Assembly: GCA_022821805.1 (NCBI GenBank)
Contig: JAJECX010000010.1
Location: 1 to 64,000 of the forward strand
Direction of reading: 5' to 3'
Length of the DNA stretch: 64,000 nt
Source: Anaerolineae bacterium
Lineage (GTDB): Bacteria; Chloroflexota; Anaerolineae; Aggregatilineales; Phototrophicaceae
The position numbers and the translations under genes are program-made. The notes beneath the pieces were generated by a model. That model was given only the letters and a program-made list of their open reading frames with translations. It had not been told where the DNA came from and did not search any database. Positions 8,324 through 17,065 of this stretch are shown one piece after another (position 1 is the stretch's first letter; each line of letters begins with the position of its first letter).

Positions 8324-8995
8324 CTACCCGAGTTTACGCGCCGCCCATTGAATACCGCGGCTGACGACCAGGCGGAAGTTCGGATTCTCATAGGCATTGT
8401 GGTCGTGGCCCGACTGGAAGCAAAAGACACGCGCTTTCTTATAGCGCCGCGTCCAGGCGATGCTGCGCATGCTCTTGGGATCGTCGGTGAACAGGAGGAT
8501 TTCGCTGTCGGCATCCGGTTCCGCCACCACGTAAGTCTCGTCCAGCATCTTCCAGCCGCTCAGCCCTTGAGTGATGGAATGCTGCGGATTAGCAACCTGG
8601 ATGTTGAGGTTGATGCCCATGTGCACATGCCAACTGGACGCCTGGATACCGACCAGGCTGGCCCAGGGCGGCCAATCCGGATAAGCCAACAGAGCGTGGT
8701 GCAAAATGAAAATGCCCTGCTCGCTTTCGCCCAAGGTTTCCAGCGCCGCCTTGGTCGCCTCGTCTGCCGGGCTGCCCGAACTGCCGGGCGTCTCCTGGTG
8801 AAAGTTGAAGAAGAGCAGCACATCATATTCGGCGCGCCGCTCGCCAATGTCGGCAGCGAAATCCTCCATGTGCTGCGGGTAGAAGTCGATTTCGTGCATG
8901 CTGCGGAAGGCGGTGTGAAAAGCCGGCACATCAAAAGGATGCTTGCCGGTGATCACGGCGGTCTTGATCTTTCCATCCCTGGAATCCATGCTCAT
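8324..8995 (-). CDS. ThuA-like domain protein
   Basis: A 223-residue ThuA-family protein (class I glutamine amidotransferase-like fold). It opens with KIKTAVITGKHPFDVPAFH, has the YDVLLFFNF strand, the GIFILHHALLAYPDW segment and a C-terminal ARVFCFQSGHDHNAYENPNF, all family hallmarks. The ATG at 8995 overlaps the TGA of the Gfo/Idh/MocA gene (ATGA), so translation is coupled. ThuA proteins accompany trehalose and other sugar 3-keto pathways together with Gfo/Idh/MocA dehydrogenases; role here is likely in the same sugar oxidation route. Direct catalytic function for this family is poorly known. Confidence 0.88.
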   Translation of the reverse strand: MSMDSRDGKIKTAVITGKHPFDVPAFHTAFRSMHEIDFYPQHMEDFAADIGERRAEYDVLLFFNFHQETPGSSGSPADEATKAALETLGESEQGIFILHHALLAYPDWPPWASLVGIQASSWHVHMGINLNIQVANPQHSITQGLSGWKMLDETYVVAEPDADSEILLFTDDPKSMRSIAWTRRYKKARVFCFQSGHDHNAYENPNFRLVVSRGIQWAARKLG

Positions 8996-10065
8996 AAATC
9001 CTCCCACGCTTGATTCAATAGCTCCTGTATCTTGACCGGCTGGCCGCTGCGGCTGCTTTCGATAACGGCAAAGATCAAGGCGGCCGACTGCAAATTGTCT
9101 TGGATGTTTGTCGCCATCGGCTCGCCGCCATCCAGCCAATGCACGAACTGTTCGATCAACCAGGTGTTCATCCATTTGGGACGCTGCAGCAGCGGGATTT
9201 CCTCGCCCTCGCCTTCCGCTTTGCTAATGCGCTGCGTTGTCGGGTCATAGGGAAAGCGCTCCAACCGCCGCGCTTTGAGCAGCAGCGTTCCAAGCTTGCA
9301 CTCGGCGCGAAAGGTTTCCCCGTACCAGTCATGCAAGCCGACGGCATTGGTTGCGGCGCCCTCAAAGAAGGCACGGCTGCCGTTTTCAAAGACCATCGTG
9401 ACCAGCGCCTGCGAATCGCCGGCGTACTCGCCCCAGGGCGGATTCCACGTCTGCGCGTAGAGCGTATCACACTTTGCGCCAGCCAGGTCGGCGAGCAAAT
9501 CAAGATGATGCACCGCGCCCTCGATCATAAGCGGGTCAGCAATCTCATGTCGAAACAAACCCCAACTGCCTCGTTTACGCAGGTCTGAGGTGAGGTGACA
9601 GACGAGGTAGTCCAACGTCCCGTAGCGCCCCGATTGCAATTCCTGGCGGAAGCTCGTTTTATCCTGGTCGAAACGGTGACTCATCGTCACGCCCATTTTC
9701 ACGCCGGCGCGCTTGACTTTATCGGCGATGCGTACGGAAGCGTCCAAAGTATCCGCGATCGGCTTTTCCGACAGGATGTGAAGATCGTGAGCCAAGGCAA
9801 GGTCAACGACCGCTTCATGGTTCGCTGGCGGTACAACTACTGTGCAGAAATCGGCCGGGTTCTCGGCCAAGGCTTTTTTCAAGTTTGTGTAGCGCTTTTC
9901 AGCCGGCAAGCCAAGCGAATCTTGCGCTACTTGCAAGGCTGCGGGGTTGATATCGACCGCGGCGACGACCTCGACCAAGCCTTCTTCAATATTCGGCGGC
10001 AGCGCGTTTTCGCACCAGTCTTGTCCCATGGAGCCGAGACCGATCTGGATCATTCGGTAAGTCAT
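8992..10065 (-). CDS. Gfo/Idh/MocA family NAD(P)-dependent oxidoreductase
   Basis: A 357-residue sugar or cyclitol dehydrogenase of the Gfo/Idh/MocA family. The Rossmann motif IGLGSMG is at residues 8-14, followed by VAAVDINPAAL, and the EKP motif (ILSEKPIADTL) sits near residue 95. A C-terminal alpha/beta domain with HHLDLLADLAG contains the usual active-site histidine pair region. It would oxidise a ring hydroxyl of an imported sugar, often to a 3-keto intermediate. It lies 37 bases downstream of a MalG-type permease and overlaps ThuA, so it belongs to the long operon driven from about 13390. Confidence 0.92.
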   Translation of the reverse strand: MTYRMIQIGLGSMGQDWCENALPPNIEEGLVEVVAAVDINPAALQVAQDSLGLPAEKRYTNLKKALAENPADFCTVVVPPANHEAVVDLALAHDLHILSEKPIADTLDASVRIADKVKRAGVKMGVTMSHRFDQDKTSFRQELQSGRYGTLDYLVCHLTSDLRKRGSWGLFRHEIADPLMIEGAVHHLDLLADLAGAKCDTLYAQTWNPPWGEYAGDSQALVTMVFENGSRAFFEGAATNAVGLHDWYGETFRAECKLGTLLLKARRLERFPYDPTTQRISKAEGEGEEIPLLQRPKWMNTWLIEQFVHWLDGGEPMATNIQDNLQSAALIFAVIESSRSGQPVKIQELLNQAWEDL

Positions 10066-10101
10066 TGACCCTTGCTCAAGGACAGCCCTGAATCGCCACG
10101 A

Positions 10102-10932
10102 TTAACCGCGCAAGCCGCCAACTGTCAGTCCCGCAATGAAGCGGCGCATTAGCAGTAGATAGACGACAATCATGGGTCCGGTCGAAATAATCGAGGCGGC
10201 GAACATGGTGACGTGATCTTGACGAAAACCGGCGGGCTTGAGCGTGGTAATGGCGTAGGCGATGGTGTACTTGTCAGGCGCCTGGAGAAAAACCGCCGGC
10301 AGCAGCAGATCGTTCCAGCTCCAAAGAAAGGCGAAGATGAGCACGGTCAGTACGCCGGAACGAGCAAGCGGCGCCATGATATGGCGGAAGACGCCCCACT
10401 CGCTGGCGCCTTCGACGCGGCCGGCATCGCCGAGCTCTTCCGGCAGCGTCAAGAAAAACGACCGCATAAGCAGCGTTGGCACCGGCAGGAAGGTGGCTGT
10501 TGTCGTCAGAATCACGGCTGTGCGCGAGTTGGCCAAGCCCAAGTGTCGCACGACGCGTGTCAATGGCTCAAGGTAAGAGAAGACCGGCGTTACGATCGCC
10601 ATCATGATTAACAGCAACAATAGACGGCGCCCGGGGAAATCCAGCCGAGAAACGGCATAACCCAGCATCGTCGCCAGGACGCCAATCAGCACGGTGACCG
10701 ACCCCGATACAGCCAGGCTGTTGTAGACGAAGGTGCTGAATTTGGCGCCCGTCCAGGCGTGGGCATAATTTTCGACATAAAGCCGGTCCGGCAGCGCCAG
10801 CGAATCCATCGTGATCTGCGTATTGGTCGAGAAGCTCGCCATCAACACCCAAAGCGAGGGGAAAACGAAGGGCAGCGCCAAAAGTATGACCAGCGCATAT
10901 AAGGCATACCGCATGAGTTTGGTGGACAGCAT
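10102..10932 (-). CDS. Carbohydrate ABC transporter permease (MalG type)
   Basis: A 276-residue inner-membrane permease with six predicted helices. The cytoplasmic EAA loop is EELGDAGRVEGASEWGVFRH around residues 165-185, and the protein ends with RFIAGLTVGGLRG, the MalG C-terminal signature. It pairs with the MalF-type permease that ends 13 bases upstream and with the binding protein at 11989-13299. No ATPase gene is in the operon, so a shared MsmX/MalK-type ATPase from elsewhere is expected. Substrate is a mono- or oligosaccharide that fits the glycosidase downstream. Confidence 0.93.
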   Translation of the reverse strand: MLSTKLMRYALYALVILLALPFVFPSLWVLMASFSTNTQITMDSLALPDRLYVENYAHAWTGAKFSTFVYNSLAVSGSVTVLIGVLATMLGYAVSRLDFPGRRLLLLLIMMAIVTPVFSYLEPLTRVVRHLGLANSRTAVILTTTATFLPVPTLLMRSFFLTLPEELGDAGRVEGASEWGVFRHIMAPLARSGVLTVLIFAFLWSWNDLLLPAVFLQAPDKYTIAYAITTLKPAGFRQDHVTMFAASIISTGPMIVVYLLLMRRFIAGLTVGGLRG

Positions 10933-10945
10933 GGCTCGCGCTCGT

Positions 10946-11902
10946 TCAGTCCTTTGGCGCCGTGCGCTCTCTGAACCACAGGAAAACGGTTACGATCCCG
11001 ATGACAAGAATAAGAAGAATGACGCCGAGAGCCGCCGCTTCGCTGGCGTTATAACCCATGCGCGCCTTTTTGAAAATGAGCGTCGGCAAGATTTCCGTTG
11101 AGTAATAAGGACCGCCCAAGCCCGGTGTCGTTAGCGGGAAGACGACGGCGAAGGGCGTCAAGCCGACAATCAGCATGATCGTCATGACGAAAGTGGCCAC
11201 GTCCCGGACGCTGGGAATGGTGATGTAGCGAAATACCTGAACTTCCGAAGCGCCGTCTACCTTGGCCGAATCATAGAGAGAGCGGTCAATCTGCTGTATC
11301 GCCGCCGTGAAGACAATGTAGCAGAAGGCCGTCTCATGCCAGACGAATACGCCCATTGCCGCGTAGATGGCGATCCTGCCATCGCCGAGCCACTGTGGTT
11401 TGACATCGGTGAAGCCCAAGGCCTGGATCACCTGGTTGATCATGCCATAGCTGGGGTCGTAAACGCGGGTGAAGAGCGCCGCCGCCACCGCCATCGAAAA
11501 GAAATAGGGCACAAAGAAGGCGAAGCGAAACAGGGGCTTTGGCCGCAGGTTGGTATCTTCCACCAACGCCGCCGCGATCAAGCCAATAATCGTGGGTACG
11601 AAGAGCCCAACGACGCCCCATAAGAGGCTGTTCTTGATCGCCTGCGAGAAGGGATAGTTGTCCGTCGCCCGGGCGAAGGTCTTGAAACCGACGAAGTTGC
11701 CCATATCCGGGCTGATGCCGTCCCATTTGTAGAAGCTCAGCCCAATCGTCTGCAAAGCCGGGTAGAAAACGAATATCCCCATCATGATCAAGGCGGGCGT
11801 CACAAGAACAAGGGCTAGCAGCCACTGCTCGCGCGCCTTGGATGAGGCGCTGCGCCACGACTCAAGCGGCCGCGGCCGAAGCTTTGAAGCAAGCGCGGAC
11901 AT
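10946..11902 (-). CDS. Sugar ABC transporter permease (MalF type)
   Basis: A 318-residue inner-membrane permease. A first helix (LALVLVTPALIMMGIFVFYP) is followed by the family block LSFYKWDGISPDMGNFVGF, and the EAA loop reads YDSAKVDGASEVQVFRYITIPSV. Six or more membrane segments are visible. It is separated from its binding-protein gene by a stem-loop at 11943-11973 and followed after 13 bases by the MalG-type partner. Confidence 0.93.
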   Translation of the reverse strand: MSALASKLRPRPLESWRSASSKAREQWLLALVLVTPALIMMGIFVFYPALQTIGLSFYKWDGISPDMGNFVGFKTFARATDNYPFSQAIKNSLLWGVVGLFVPTIIGLIAAALVEDTNLRPKPLFRFAFFVPYFFSMAVAAALFTRVYDPSYGMINQVIQALGFTDVKPQWLGDGRIAIYAAMGVFVWHETAFCYIVFTAAIQQIDRSLYDSAKVDGASEVQVFRYITIPSVRDVATFVMTIMLIVGLTPFAVVFPLTTPGLGGPYYSTEILPTLIFKKARMGYNASEAAALGVILLILVIGIVTVFLWFRERTAPKD

Positions 11903-11942
11903 CTAGGCTATCTCAATCCGGTACGAGTCACATTGAGTCTTT

Positions 11943-11973
11943 GGGCTCAGCCCGGAATACGAAGACTGAGCCC
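11943..11973 (-). terminator. Stem-loop between binding-protein and permease genes
   Basis: GGGCTCAG at 11943-11950 pairs with CTGAGCCC at 11966-11973, an 8-base perfect stem with a 15-base loop, lying just after the binding-protein stop and before the MalF-type start. The following minus-strand bases (AAAGACTC) are not T-rich, so it may stabilise or attenuate the transcript rather than end it fully. Confidence 0.5.
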
Positions 11974-11988
11974 GATTGCAATTTTGGA

Positions 11989-13299
11989 CTAGAGCAGATC
12001 GCTGCGATCTTCTGGTATCTGTCCGTCTTCAATGTCGCGTTCCCAGGCGTCCTGGACTTGCTGCGCCCATTGGGCGGGCGTGATGGCGCCGGCCAGTATG
12101 CCGCCCAAGCCTTGCTGGTAGGCATCCTGGGAATTTTGTGGCAGCCAGCCGAAGATCAACAAGGAAGACTCATCGCCGGTGATGATCGGCAGTCGCTGAA
12201 TCTGCGGAATCGCCAGCTCGCCGAAGGCTTTCGTCGCCAAGAGATTGCCGCGTTCGAGCAGGATCTTGGCGCCAGTGCCCTTGACGCAGAAGTCAAGGAA
12301 CAGCGCGGCAGCGTCCGGGTCTTGCGCCGCTGCCGGGATGACCATCGCTTCCGTCTCGCCGGTGCACCATATCGGACCGCCGCCAGGACCCGGCATCGTC
12401 AACATATCCCAGTCGTCGTCAAACTGACGCTGCATCTCCGAATAGAACCAGGTGCCCGTCACGTTCAAAGCAGCCGCCCCGGAAATGAAACGTTCATTGC
12501 CGTCGTCCTGCGTGATCGACAGTACATCCGGGTCGAGCAAGCCCGCATTGTAGATGTCCAAGATAGCTTGAGCCGCTTCAACGCTCGGCGCGTCAGTAAA
12601 TTTGCCATCGCCAAAGATCACATCGGTAATGCTTCCCGGACCGCTTAAGCCACCGATGCTTGCCCAGAATTGGTAGTGAATCATCTGGATCTGGCTGAAG
12701 CCGCGATGTCCGTTGGTCAGCGGAATCAGACCGGCCGCCTTGAATTTCTCCAGCATCTGAATGAATTCTTCCCAGGTCTGGGGCTCGCCTACATCAAAGC
12801 TTTCCAGAACCGACTTTCTATAAGATGCGCCACAAATTTCGTAATAGAGCGGCAGTGTCCAGAGTTGCCCGCCTCGCGACGAACGCCGAAGCGCCGCCGC
12901 CAGCACCCAGTCGTCCCACTCATACAGATCACGATAACCATCGAGTGGTTGGATCAGACCGGCTTTGAGAACGGGATCAAGCTTGAGAAACTTGGGATTC
13001 TCATTTGAGATCAGATCAACAGCGCCCGCCTCCATCGCGATGCGCTGCCAGTCGACGCCAACCACCGCCGCTTCGACTTGGCTGAACTCAACTGTGATTT
13101 CCGGATGTTCCTCGATGAAGGCGTCCACCACTGCCACGAAGTCCGTGCCGGGACCGCTCTCGATCTGAAAGCGGAACGTGCCGGATTCGGGAACCGATTG
13201 GGCGTAGGCTATGTGGGAACCGAGGGCGGTTCCGACTGTGCCGACGCCCATTAACCTCAGCATTTCTCGACGGGAAATGCCGCGCTTCGAATTAACCAT
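11989..13299 (-). CDS. Sugar ABC transporter substrate-binding protein (family 1), Tat signal
   Basis: A 436-residue extracellular solute-binding protein of family SBP_bac_1. ATG at 13299 follows AAGGAG. The N-terminus MVNSKRGISRREMLRLMGVG carries a twin-arginine motif, so it is probably exported folded by the Tat pathway. Later blocks such as PQTWEEFIQMLEKFKAAGLIP near residue 130 and FISGAAALNVTGTW near residue 260 are typical for sugar-binding members. It is the first gene of the operon ending at 3541; a strong promoter lies at 13390-13418 and a hairpin in the leader. Confidence 0.92.
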   Translation of the reverse strand: MVNSKRGISRREMLRLMGVGTVGTALGSHIAYAQSVPESGTFRFQIESGPGTDFVAVVDAFIEEHPEITVEFSQVEAAVVGVDWQRIAMEAGAVDLISNENPKFLKLDPVLKAGLIQPLDGYRDLYEWDDWVLAAALRRSSRGGQLWTLPLYYEICGASYRKSVLESFDVGEPQTWEEFIQMLEKFKAAGLIPLTNGHRGFSQIQMIHYQFWASIGGLSGPGSITDVIFGDGKFTDAPSVEAAQAILDIYNAGLLDPDVLSITQDDGNERFISGAAALNVTGTWFYSEMQRQFDDDWDMLTMPGPGGGPIWCTGETEAMVIPAAAQDPDAAALFLDFCVKGTGAKILLERGNLLATKAFGELAIPQIQRLPIITGDESSLLIFGWLPQNSQDAYQQGLGGILAGAITPAQWAQQVQDAWERDIEDGQIPEDRSDLL

Positions 13300-13329
13300 T
13301 TCTATAGCTCCTTTGAAAATACGTTTTCC

Positions 13330-13346
13330 GCCTCTCTTATAGAGGC
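13330..13346. promoter_or_regulatory. Inverted repeat in leader of sugar operon
   Basis: GCCTCT-CTTAT-AGAGGC is a perfect 6-base inverted repeat located between the predicted transcription start (about 13383) and the ribosome site at about 13307. It could be a repressor operator or an mRNA hairpin. No regulator gene is adjacent. Confidence 0.4.
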
Positions 13347-13389
13347 TTAAGAACGGCACTATTACTGTTGACCGCCAAATGACAGACTG

Positions 13390-13418
13390 AACATAACATA
13401 TAGGAAAGTCACTGTCAA
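13390..13418 (-). promoter_or_regulatory. Strong sigma-70-like promoter for the 13.3-3.5 kb operon
   Basis: On the minus strand the -35 box is a perfect TTGACA (13413-13418), the spacer is 17 bases and the -10 box is TATGTT (13390-13395), preceded by TGT as an extended -10. The start codon is about 90 bases downstream. The 340 bases between this promoter and the sulfatase stop hold no gene that I recognise; only a 40-codon open frame at 13561-13684 is present. Confidence 0.65.
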
Positions 13419-13760
13419 AAAGCCAGGCTCCCCGGCGCGCAGGATGTCAAAAGCTTTCGCCTTTGGCCGGCAATAGACGCGCCAGAACCAGCTGTAGAAT
13501 CCTCGTTCCGGTTAGCGATGCATCGATCTTCCACTCCATCAGGTTGGAGATGGTAAATATGTCTACCTTTCCTGGAGCAAACAAAAGGGACGATGAAAGC
13601 AAAATCGGCCAAATCCGTAGCCAGGATGCGGTGTTTGCGTCACTGAAGGGGGCTGCGGTGAAGGAAAATGCTGGTCAAGTCTAACTGGCGAGCGCCCCGA
13701 TACGCGGACTGGTCGCGGCTCGCGCCTGGATCGAATCTTGCTTGACGCTGTTTCAACTTG

Positions 13761-15164
13761 TCAAAACCAGGTGATCTGCTTCGGACCAATGTCGGTCGCT
13801 AGCGCAAGCGCGTCAAAGCTGCGTTGCATTAGCCCGACTTTAATCTCAATCAAGGCGGGATCATTCCATAAGTTGTCAAATTCATCAGGATCCCTTTCCA
13901 GGTCAAAGAGTTCGCCGAGGCCATGCCCATGATAGACGACCAGCTTGTAGCGCTCGTCGCGAATCATCGTTGCGTAGGTACCGGTATAGTTTTTAGCCAT
14001 GGACGGGTTGATGGCTTGATAATATTCGCAGCGTACAAAGTCTCGATGATGATCCCGCGCTCCGGCGTCGACGAGCAGGTTGCGCAAGGTGTTGCCTTGC
14101 ATGCGCTCCGGTATTGGCAAGCCGGCCAGATCAAGCAAGGTGGGCGCGACATCCAGCAGCTCGACCAGAGCCTGTCGCCGCGCGCCTTCCAGGAAACTGC
14201 CGGGCCAAGATATGATGAGCGGCGCCCTGGCCAAACCTTCATAGAAACGGCAGCCTTTCAGCAACAGGCCGTGGTCGCCAAGCGCTTCACCATGGTCGCT
14301 CATGAAGATAACGATCGTATTGTCGCGCTGCCCCGTGCGCTCCAATGAATCGAGCATCCGCCCGACATTGTCATCAATGAGCTCGATCATCGCATAATAG
14401 GCGGCCTGAATCCACTTGGCGTTGAACTCTTCGGGCCGGCGCGCTGGATGCTGAAAGTCAATCTCACTGAGTTTTGCTTGCGCTGCCAAGTCAGAATCGC
14501 GGAATTTAGGACCGGACAGCGACTCAACATCAAAGCGGTCCAGGTATTGCCGCGGCGGATCAAAGGGCTCATGGGGATCAAAGATGTTGACGCTCATCAG
14601 CCAGGGCTTGCCACCGTGGTCAGCTTCCATGAAATCAACCGCGCGATCGCTGCACCAAGTCGTTTGATGCAGTTCCGGCGGGATATCCTGCGGCTCTTTT
14701 CGCATCTCGCCAAGGTCATGCCCCATTGATGCAAGCCAGTCGGCGTAGGCATGCCCGGCCTCCCACTGATCTTCCGGGTCGTGGCTCCAATGAAACAGCC
14801 GATAACCATCATGCTTCGGGCGCGGCTCAATGCGACCGTAGGCGCCAGCCAAATGGAATTTGCCAGCCAGCGCGCAGTCATAACCGGCATCAGCCAGCAG
14901 CGCTGTGACCAAAGGAGCGGCTTCCGCCCAGCACTCGTTGCCATTGCCGCAGGCATGAATGCTGCTGGGATACATGCCCGTCAGGAAGCTGGCTCGGCTT
15001 GGCGTGCAAATGGGGCTCTGGCAATAGGCGCGCTCAAAGGCGACGCCAGTCGCCACAAGCCGGTCGATATTTGGTGTGCTCAATTGCGAGTTGTTGAGCG
15101 CGCTGATCGTGTCGTAACGCTGTTGATCGGTGCATATCCAAAGAATGTTCGGCCTGTTGGACAT
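13761..15164 (-). CDS. Type I sulfatase (formylglycine-dependent)
   Basis: A 467-residue arylsulfatase-family hydrolase. It begins RPNILWICTDQQRYDTI with the metal-binding aspartate, and carries the CTPSR signature at residues 53-57, whose cysteine must become formylglycine. Further family motifs are SDHGEALGDHG near residue 295 and GKFHLAG near residue 103. No signal peptide is present, so it acts in the cytoplasm on imported sulfated substrate. It lies 46 bases after the MalG-type gene of the second sugar ABC operon, which points to uptake and desulfation of a sulfated saccharide. No sulfatase-maturing enzyme gene is present in the window. Confidence 0.93.
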   Translation of the reverse strand: MSNRPNILWICTDQQRYDTISALNNSQLSTPNIDRLVATGVAFERAYCQSPICTPSRASFLTGMYPSSIHACGNGNECWAEAAPLVTALLADAGYDCALAGKFHLAGAYGRIEPRPKHDGYRLFHWSHDPEDQWEAGHAYADWLASMGHDLGEMRKEPQDIPPELHQTTWCSDRAVDFMEADHGGKPWLMSVNIFDPHEPFDPPRQYLDRFDVESLSGPKFRDSDLAAQAKLSEIDFQHPARRPEEFNAKWIQAAYYAMIELIDDNVGRMLDSLERTGQRDNTIVIFMSDHGEALGDHGLLLKGCRFYEGLARAPLIISWPGSFLEGARRQALVELLDVAPTLLDLAGLPIPERMQGNTLRNLLVDAGARDHHRDFVRCEYYQAINPSMAKNYTGTYATMIRDERYKLVVYHGHGLGELFDLERDPDEFDNLWNDPALIEIKVGLMQRSFDALALATDIGPKQITWF

Positions 15165-15210
15165 AATGGCTTTCCTTATTCCTTGCCGGGCAATCTCTTG
15201 GAGCGCCCGC

Positions 15211-16038
15211 TCAGCCTTTCACGGCGCCGGCTGTCAGTCCAGTGATCATATACCGCTGAATCAGAAATCCAAACACGACAACGGGCAGCATGATGACGAC
15301 GGCGGCCGCCGATATCTTGCCCCACTCGTAGCCTTCGTAACCCATGTACCGCGTGATGATAACCGGCAGGGTCACAGTCTTCTTGCGTGTGATGACCAGC
15401 GCAAACAAGAACTCATTCCAGGCAAATATGAATGCGACGATCCCGGAGGCGATTATGCCGACGCGAACCAGCGGCAGTTCTATCAGATAAAGTATCTGCC
15501 ACAGACTGGCGCCGTCAATCATGCCGGACTCGCGCAATTCGAGTGGCACAGCGCCCCAAACCGGCGTCAGCGTCCATATAATCAACGGTACGCAGAAAAT
15601 GAGATAGATGATGATCAAGCCGATATGCGTATCAAGCAGGTCGACCCGAGAATAGAAGACGAAGTAGGGCAGCAAATAAATCATCCCAGGCACCATGCGG
15701 ATGAGGAGGATGGTCAATAGCGAATTGCGCCGCGCCCGGCCCCGCATAATTGTAATGGCGAATGTCGCCGGTATCGCGAAAAGCATCGCAAGCGCGACGG
15801 ACCCGGTCGCAATAACGACGCTGTTGGCGAAAGCCAGACGAAACTCCGGATCCTGGAAGATGGCGATGAAATGCTCAAACGTGGGCTCAAAAATAAAGAG
15901 CGGCGGATAGGCAAAGGCATCCAAGGCGTTCTTCAACGCGAGCAGCAATATCCAGACGAGCGGACCGAGGATCGCCAGCCCATAGATGATGCCAACGGCG
16001 TAGAGGCATATCGTCGTAATATTTGAGCGTCGCTTCAT
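15211..16038 (-). CDS. Carbohydrate ABC transporter permease (MalG type)
   Basis: A 275-residue membrane permease. It has six predicted helices, an EAA loop ELRESGMIDGASLWQILYLI near residue 170 and a C-terminal QRYMITGLTAGAVKG. It starts 3 bases after the MalF-type stop, so the two are translationally coupled. With the MalF-type permease at 16042-16947 and the binding protein at 17066-18391 it makes a sugar importer that lacks its own ATPase. Confidence 0.93.
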   Translation of the reverse strand: MKRRSNITTICLYAVGIIYGLAILGPLVWILLLALKNALDAFAYPPLFIFEPTFEHFIAIFQDPEFRLAFANSVVIATGSVALAMLFAIPATFAITIMRGRARRNSLLTILLIRMVPGMIYLLPYFVFYSRVDLLDTHIGLIIIYLIFCVPLIIWTLTPVWGAVPLELRESGMIDGASLWQILYLIELPLVRVGIIASGIVAFIFAWNEFLFALVITRKKTVTLPVIITRYMGYEGYEWGKISAAAVVIMLPVVVFGFLIQRYMITGLTAGAVKG

Positions 16039-16041
16039 GCG

Positions 16042-16947
16042 CTAATCATCTACCTGGAAATTCCGCAGCAGGAATCGCATCGTCGGTCCAATGATCAGTA
16101 ATAGCATAAAGAAGAAAACCACGATTATTGCCGAGGCGTAACCAACTTTGAGATAACTGAACCCGCTGACGTAGGCGTAGAAATTCACGGTTTCTGTCGC
16201 CGCGGCCGGTCCGCCGGCGGTGACAATATAGATGATCGGAAAAATGCCCAGGGCTTCCATCGTGCGCAGGATGCCAATAAAGGTGACGGTCGGCTTGAGC
16301 AAGGGCAGGGTTACATGCCTGACGGATTGGACCCAGGTCGCGCCATCAATGACCGCTGCTTCGTATAGCTCATCGGGGAAGGACTGCATCGCGGCCAAAA
16401 ACATAAGCGCGACAAAGGGCGTCCAGCCCCAAACAGCCACGATGACGATAGCCGTGAGCGCCCAATTGGCATCGGTTAACCAGCTAGGACCATCCAAGCC
16501 GATGAGGCTCAAGAAATAATTGACGCTGCCCAGCTTGGGCGTGAACATAACGCGCCAGGTCAAGCCGGTCACGATAGGCGGGATCACCATCGGCGCCACC
16601 AGGACATAGCGCAGCCACCTCATGCCGGGCAGACGTTCGTTCATGATGACGGCGACTATGAAACCGAGTACCAGCTGCAGGGCAACCGGCGCGACGATGA
16701 AGAGCGCGCTCACGGGAATGCTCTGCAGAAAACGCGAATCGTCCAGCAGGCGGCTGTAGTTGCGCAAGCCGATGAAGCGTTCCGGTCTGGGACTGGCAAA
16801 TGACAGGGAAGACGTGCTCAGGTAGAGGGTGAAGAGCACCGGCAGCACAGTGAGCAGAAGCAGAACGATGATCGAAGGCGAGAGATATTTGTAATATGCG
16901 CGCTGCGGAATCGGCTGATACGCTGCCATGCCGCGCCTCTCGAGCAT
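16042..16947 (-). CDS. Sugar ABC transporter permease (MalF type)
   Basis: A 301-residue membrane permease with a first helix at residues 20-42 (SIIVLLLLTVLPVLFTLYLS) and an EAA loop LYEAAVIDGATWVQSVRHVT near residue 200. ATG at 16947 is used; an internal ATG at 16929 is possible. It is separated from the upstream binding-protein gene by a stem-loop at 17011-17051. Confidence 0.92.
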   Translation of the reverse strand: MLERRGMAAYQPIPQRAYYKYLSPSIIVLLLLTVLPVLFTLYLSTSSLSFASPRPERFIGLRNYSRLLDDSRFLQSIPVSALFIVAPVALQLVLGFIVAVIMNERLPGMRWLRYVLVAPMVIPPIVTGLTWRVMFTPKLGSVNYFLSLIGLDGPSWLTDANWALTAIVIVAVWGWTPFVALMFLAAMQSFPDELYEAAVIDGATWVQSVRHVTLPLLKPTVTFIGILRTMEALGIFPIIYIVTAGGPAAATETVNFYAYVSGFSYLKVGYASAIIVVFFFMLLLIIGPTMRFLLRNFQVDD

Positions 16948-17010
16948 TGCCCAGCTTTTCGTGATGATGTCTGTACGGAATCCTGGCGGTAAAGCCGAGA
17001 ACAGAAAGAC

Positions 17011-17051
17011 GGATGGCGCCCAAATTCCTTAATTCAATTCGAGCGCCATCC
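17011..17051 (-). terminator. Stem-loop between binding-protein and permease genes
   Basis: GGATGGCGC (17011-17019) pairs with GCGCCATCC (17043-17051), a 9-base perfect stem with an AT-rich loop. On the minus strand it is followed by GTCTTTCTGTTC, a partly T-rich tail. Placed between binding protein and permease, it should act as a partial terminator or 3-prime stabiliser. Confidence 0.5.
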
Positions 17052-17065
17052 TATAGATGCCAGCG

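Noticed and set aside
13415..13684. Possible small genes in the gap above the sugar-operon promoter.
   Set aside because: Only short frames with no ribosome site or recognised family; the minus frame overlaps the promoter.
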